Assembly (NCBI GenBank): GCA_018897535.1 | Contig: JAHIKO010000029.1 | Coordinates: 1-17,878 of the forward strand | Length of the DNA stretch: 17,878 bases | Direction: 5' to 3' | From: Candidatus Dependentiae bacterium | GTDB lineage: Bacteria; Babelota; Babeliae; Babelales; UASB340 | In this document: in pieces, positions 15,601 to 17,878 of the stretch | Layout: each line of letters begins with the position of its first letter | How positions within the stretch are numbered: the stretch's first letter is position 1 | Translations under genes and position numbers: made by a program | Notes under the pieces: generated by a model | What the model saw: the letters and a program-made list of their open reading frames with translations, nothing else | What the model was told of the DNA's origin: nothing | Database searches by the model: none

Positions 15601-17673
15601 CAAGGAGCTCCTGTCGGAAATCATTTGGATACCTTTAATAGTCAAAGAGTTCAAGGCTATGCCGGAAGAATAAGTAACGATAGATATTCCGGAGAAGAGT
15701 ATATAATTGCTTGGAATACTCGAACTGACAGCAATAGCTCTGTAAAATCCATTCCATTGTTTAAAACCGTACCAACTAGATACACGGCAATAATTGATCA
15801 ACCTGTAACAATGCCTACAAATGTAATCTATTTTGGTGCCGGCATAGATTGGGCGGATATAGTAACACAGCTTAAAGTTGCAGGTGCAACGATGGCTGAT
15901 CCATTACATTTATTGGTAGATGGTTATAGTTCCGGTCCGGGTTATGCATGGGTAAAAGAAATAGTTTCGATTCCATCGAGTCCGGTAGTTTATGGTGAAG
16001 GTGATCACGGAATAATATTCTTAAGAAATGGTGGTCGCGTTGGACTTGGTAACAATAGTTGGAACCAACATTCAATTAATTCTTGGAAACTTTTAGGAAA
16101 AGATTATCTAACAATTTCTCCTGCAGGCGATGGTACAATTGATCTTAACAGCAATGTTTATGTAATCGATCGTGGTGCATTTGTAGCAGAAACCGAATTT
16201 GGTGAAACTGAAGTTAACAGATTAACCATTAACCTTAACGGTAACACTCTTTATATTCCTGCAAATGGTGAACTTGATTTAAGCTCATTCGGTCAAAATA
16301 CATTTAGACAAGAAATAGAATTTGCCGGTGACGGTAAAGTTGTTCTTGGTCACGGTGCAACAATCAGATTTTCTGCAACTGTAACGCCTACAAGTGTTGA
16401 TAACTATCCGGTATTATATTTTAACGACAATACGATTCTTGAAGTTGAAGATGATCCTGAAGTAGCTAAGGCAAAATATTCTGATATTACAAAATACCCA
16501 ACTCTTTTATCGCAAGTTACTGCCGCAGATGCAGATAAAGTAAAAATAGTAGGTAAAGGTCAGATTTGGTTAAACAAAGATGCACAATTTCAAGTTCTTG
16601 GTGGGGCCAAAGTACGAGTTGGATCCGATGATGATACGCCCGATACATATTTGCGTGTAAGTATACAAAGACAGGGTGACTTTATAATTGGAACGGAACA
16701 AGAGGCCGGAGGTTCTTTTGAAATTGGAAATCCTGTAGCTATTACGGGCGGTGAAGTTAATTTTGAACTTTCTTTAAATGGTGCACATGCAAGAACGCTT
16801 ATCGAACGAGGTGGATTTTTAGGCTTTGGTGTTGGTGTTATTGATAATTCTTATGATCATATGAATGGTGATTCAACATTAGCTGCAAATCCGGTCGTTG
16901 ATCCTTTAAATGGTAATGTGTTTTTTAGTCCGGATACGACAAATGCTTGGAAAGTACAAACTCTTTACGATGTAAAAACCGTAAAGATAACAAACAGCCA
17001 AGGTATATTTGATCACAGTAATATTTTTAACGGATCAAGTAGGCTTGCCGGAATGGTCGCTGTGGGTCCTATCTCGGAATCTTATACATTGGAACTTTCT
17101 GATCCCGATAGCTCTAAGATTTTGGGCGGTGGAAATATTATGTATCTTGACAGATCAACACTTGATCCCGTAGAAAGTTATCCGATTGCAGCATATCTTA
17201 ACGCTTGGGATTTTGCAGATCCTATTTTAAGACAAGAACAGCAGTATGATGATCCTGATGATTACGGTATGTATAATATGCTTGCATCAGATTTGATTGT
17301 TCAACAACAAGTTCAAGCCAACTTTACAAATTCAACGGTTTCAAAACTATCCGGTGGTGGAATTAAAATTGTAACAGCCGGTACCGATAAAGCTTATGAT
17401 TTCTTCAAGTTTTTATCTACTCCAAAATGGACAGAACTTGGATCAAGAATGGTAAACTGCGGAACAACTCAGTACAGAGTTTATATTGGTTATGTAAATA
17501 CACCTGAAGCAGATAGTAATTATTCCTATGCAAGTGCAAATCAAATTTATAGAGAAACCGGATTCAGTATGGCAAGAGGTGCCGGTAAACCTGAAGACGG
17601 AGCTGAAATTGGTGTTCTTGGTACAACGGGTGATACAGACCCTGTTTCATTTACAACCGTAAATCGTAGATAA
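12634..17673 (+). CDS. Giant exported beta-rich surface-type protein (1679 residues), family not recognised
   Basis: The product begins MSRLSLNRFLILLFFSFAGIG, a classic signal peptide probably cut after NSLFA at about residue 26. The mature chain is rich in Asn, Thr, Ser, Gly, Asp and Tyr with very few Cys and with alternating hydrophobic residues, as in secreted beta-solenoid or adhesin-like proteins. A loose recurring pattern of hydrophobic strand plus NGGRV occurs at 13861-13890 (FILGKNGRIE), 15391-15420 (VVYVNHGGRV) and 16012-16041 (IIFLRNGGRV). The segment around 16220-16400 (INLNGNTLYIPANGELDLS, then KVVLGHGATIRFS) looks especially solenoid-like. The C-terminus (PVSFTTVNRR) lacks the terminal aromatic of autotransporter barrels, and I see no sortase signal or named domain. 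Codon use is less AT-rich than in most of the window, especially in the last third, consistent with high expression. It is followed by a hairpin and another exported protein that may be its partner. Function is unknown; a surface or envelope structural role is inference. Confidence 0.85.
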   Translation: MSRLSLNRFLILLFFSFAGIGNSLFAVNWRNGQTITAAVNDQDLQIFGDGHQTDATINIQNAVYINAHNQDINVTVTANNVKLQTLSGNYAHLIFHAKADRNINVYCDYDLIFKSLFSASNSNDFTLTFSGQGTTTFYLSDYNSTQDSTGKRGAQVSFEGSSLGGYNYPGEPYSKITTYNPCRVYILMDQILSQAITSGKNKVVFKRRPGGYAQGTQYPKNPVGIHIDDSSMLTYLSTDTTGADGYGSIAFDPTHTGSGSMYIDIDQKNNGDAGHGGFNDGALLVFGHYCDDFTEAGIRTKAHYDTLAGKKAILRVIDDSRYSRGITDPSDSDARGLLIINRNTAVPKFAADPYEEDNLITAVPVGGSNLPLASIGKYWANAFAWQPAADSINTIFDHARTTTYNVQTGFILGKNGRIEVAHKTFLDYVATQTNLKIDPYLAQDYSAVIANGNASTYLNTSPYLKKKNPTAMFIDGLYEGWNNYGFPVDKDDVNYTEAEIYLYGDSKLLLHAGSKVTDDGTVLNAYVRPVYVENSNHDYIFTFTIDSATYNGQYVSSSQVTSDEGRHVLDLEAPLNIKSYSRNSWPSRSYTGSSLLDEAIVNLPTVSMDFTGREYNYLTQSYINRPLTKDTVTYKIYDSPSILLNSDLKLFDVVYENNDITKLLSPNPSIALPNIVGGERKYFNDTINPNGALTPILEQNYAYPRFEFYNSRLDLHEHYVAAGCKFVVNEVDYSPTIGTNNTSTFKFFNHGYLLDTLDHSYGRLFMATCSNNKMSNASTNATLQNSSVNVFRKYNKTTPAQTIKLSLQSEDETGLLMGPLLDAKRPHHLLMFNRGSNGVGYMSLGWTTTVGDKTTYPWESLSGNGSNYFDIKVTTTGIESITNTPPATLSIDGNYFYFGGTDSSGNKAIVPVITTETGSVVYVNHGGRVTATQPSSTTHGYDAFVDLPIVYRLWSYDGLMGIIDLPKDQVMYGYGFGQQPYNLNTVDTDQGAPVGNHLDTFNSQRVQGYAGRISNDRYSGEEYIIAWNTRTDSNSSVKSIPLFKTVPTRYTAIIDQPVTMPTNVIYFGAGIDWADIVTQLKVAGATMADPLHLLVDGYSSGPGYAWVKEIVSIPSSPVVYGEGDHGIIFLRNGGRVGLGNNSWNQHSINSWKLLGKDYLTISPAGDGTIDLNSNVYVIDRGAFVAETEFGETEVNRLTINLNGNTLYIPANGELDLSSFGQNTFRQEIEFAGDGKVVLGHGATIRFSATVTPTSVDNYPVLYFNDNTILEVEDDPEVAKAKYSDITKYPTLLSQVTAADADKVKIVGKGQIWLNKDAQFQVLGGAKVRVGSDDDTPDTYLRVSIQRQGDFIIGTEQEAGGSFEIGNPVAITGGEVNFELSLNGAHARTLIERGGFLGFGVGVIDNSYDHMNGDSTLAANPVVDPLNGNVFFSPDTTNAWKVQTLYDVKTVKITNSQGIFDHSNIFNGSSRLAGMVAVGPISESYTLELSDPDSSKILGGGNIMYLDRSTLDPVESYPIAAYLNAWDFADPILRQEQQYDDPDDYGMYNMLASDLIVQQQVQANFTNSTVSKLSGGGIKIVTAGTDKAYDFFKFLSTPKWTELGSRMVNCGTTQYRVYIGYVNTPEADSNYSYASANQIYRETGFSMARGAGKPEDGAEIGVLGTTGDTDPVSFTTVNRR

Positions 17674-17681
17674 AAGATAAT

Positions 17682-17699
17682 GGGGGCCATTCGGCCCCC
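17682..17699 (+). terminator. Strong GC hairpin after the giant gene, without a U-run
   Basis: GGGGGCC (17682-17688) and GGCCCCC (17693-17699) form a perfect 7-bp G/C stem around the 4-base loop ATTC, nine bases after the stop codon. It stands out sharply from the AT-rich surroundings. The bases after it (TAAATTTAATC) are not a U-run, so it is either a weak or Rho-assisted terminator or an intercistronic processing or stability element that lowers expression of the downstream gene relative to the giant gene. Confidence 0.65.
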
Positions 17700-17724
17700 T
17701 AAATTTAATCAAATAGGAGAAAGT

Positions 17725-17878
17725 ATGAGTAAAATTTTACGACAAATTTTTATACCGATGCTTTTTATCTGCAGCGGTTATGTGTGGGCATCTGAAATTC
17801 GTTCACCATGGTTTTCAGAAAGAGGGCCAATAAGATATAAATTTGAAACGGATAAAGACGAAGATTATAGTTTGGATA
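17725..17878 (+). CDS. Exported protein, N-terminal part only (cut by window end)
   Basis: ATG at 17725 follows AGGAG by five bases. The 51 visible codons begin MSKILRQIFIPMLFICSGYV and continue WASEIRSPWFSERGP, so residues 1 to about 22 are a signal peptide with a likely cut after VWA; the mature part starts charged and polar (RYKFETDKDEDYSLD). It lies only 51 bases after the giant gene, beyond the hairpin, on the same strand, so it is probably in the same unit. An outer-membrane or surface partner of the giant protein is possible, but nothing visible identifies the family. Confidence 0.8.
   Translation, partial: MSKILRQIFIPMLFICSGYVWASEIRSPWFSERGPIRYKFETDKDEDYSLD

Noticed and set aside
17640..17673. 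Giant protein considered as a classical autotransporter with a C-terminal barrel
   Set aside because: The C-terminus ends VNRR without the terminal aromatic residue or the alternating strands expected of a barrel.
1..17878. Search for tRNA, rRNA, CRISPR arrays, insertion sequences and attachment repeats
   Set aside because: No cloverleaf, spaced direct repeats, transposase frame or flanking terminal repeats were seen on reading; poly-A and poly-T runs are explained by the AT-rich composition.

Overview
The window looks like chromosomal DNA of a low-G+C, Gram-negative, probably host-associated bacterium. My best guess is a member of Candidatus Dependentiae (TM6), or a similar reduced intracellular lineage. 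This is inference from the mixture of ordinary housekeeping genes (gpsA, typA, tmk, a holB-like gene) with exported kinase-like proteins, an exported NlpC/P60-like protein and a giant exported protein. There is no marker gene here that would prove the phylum. No RNA gene, CRISPR array, transposase or integrase was seen, and no gene-free stretch exceeds 300 bases (the longest is about 194 bases, 12440-12633).

Layout. (1) 1-4754, plus strand: the nearly complete gpsA (cut by the window edge), then a fused NagZ-type GH3 plus NamZ/DUF1343 peptidoglycan-sugar hydrolase, then an exported eukaryotic-like protein kinase, with 12- and 7-base gaps, so probably one operon. (2) 4751-12439, minus strand, read right to left: DegT-family sugar aminotransferase, typA, tmk, an NlpC/P60-like exported protein, holB-like clamp-loader subunit, a second exported kinase-like protein, and a ComEC-like fragment. 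The two blocks converge with interlocking stop codons at 4751-4754. (3) 12634-17878, plus strand: a 1679-residue exported, beta-rich surface-type protein, a strong GC hairpin, and the beginning of another exported protein that runs off the window.

How the genes fit together. Two products probably act on peptidoglycan or its fragments (the NagZ-NamZ fusion and possibly the NlpC/P60-like protein). The tmk and holB-like genes are neighbours, as in many bacteria, but the exported NlpC/P60-like gene sits between them, and a perfect 10-bp inverted repeat covers that gene's ribosome binding site. Two exported kinase-like proteins, unlike each other in their active-site motifs, are candidates for envelope or host-directed functions. 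The most striking points are the two-enzyme fusion, the two exported kinases, the decayed ComEC-like gene with no normal start, the giant protein locus, and a large excess of the tetranucleotide CCGG across the window.
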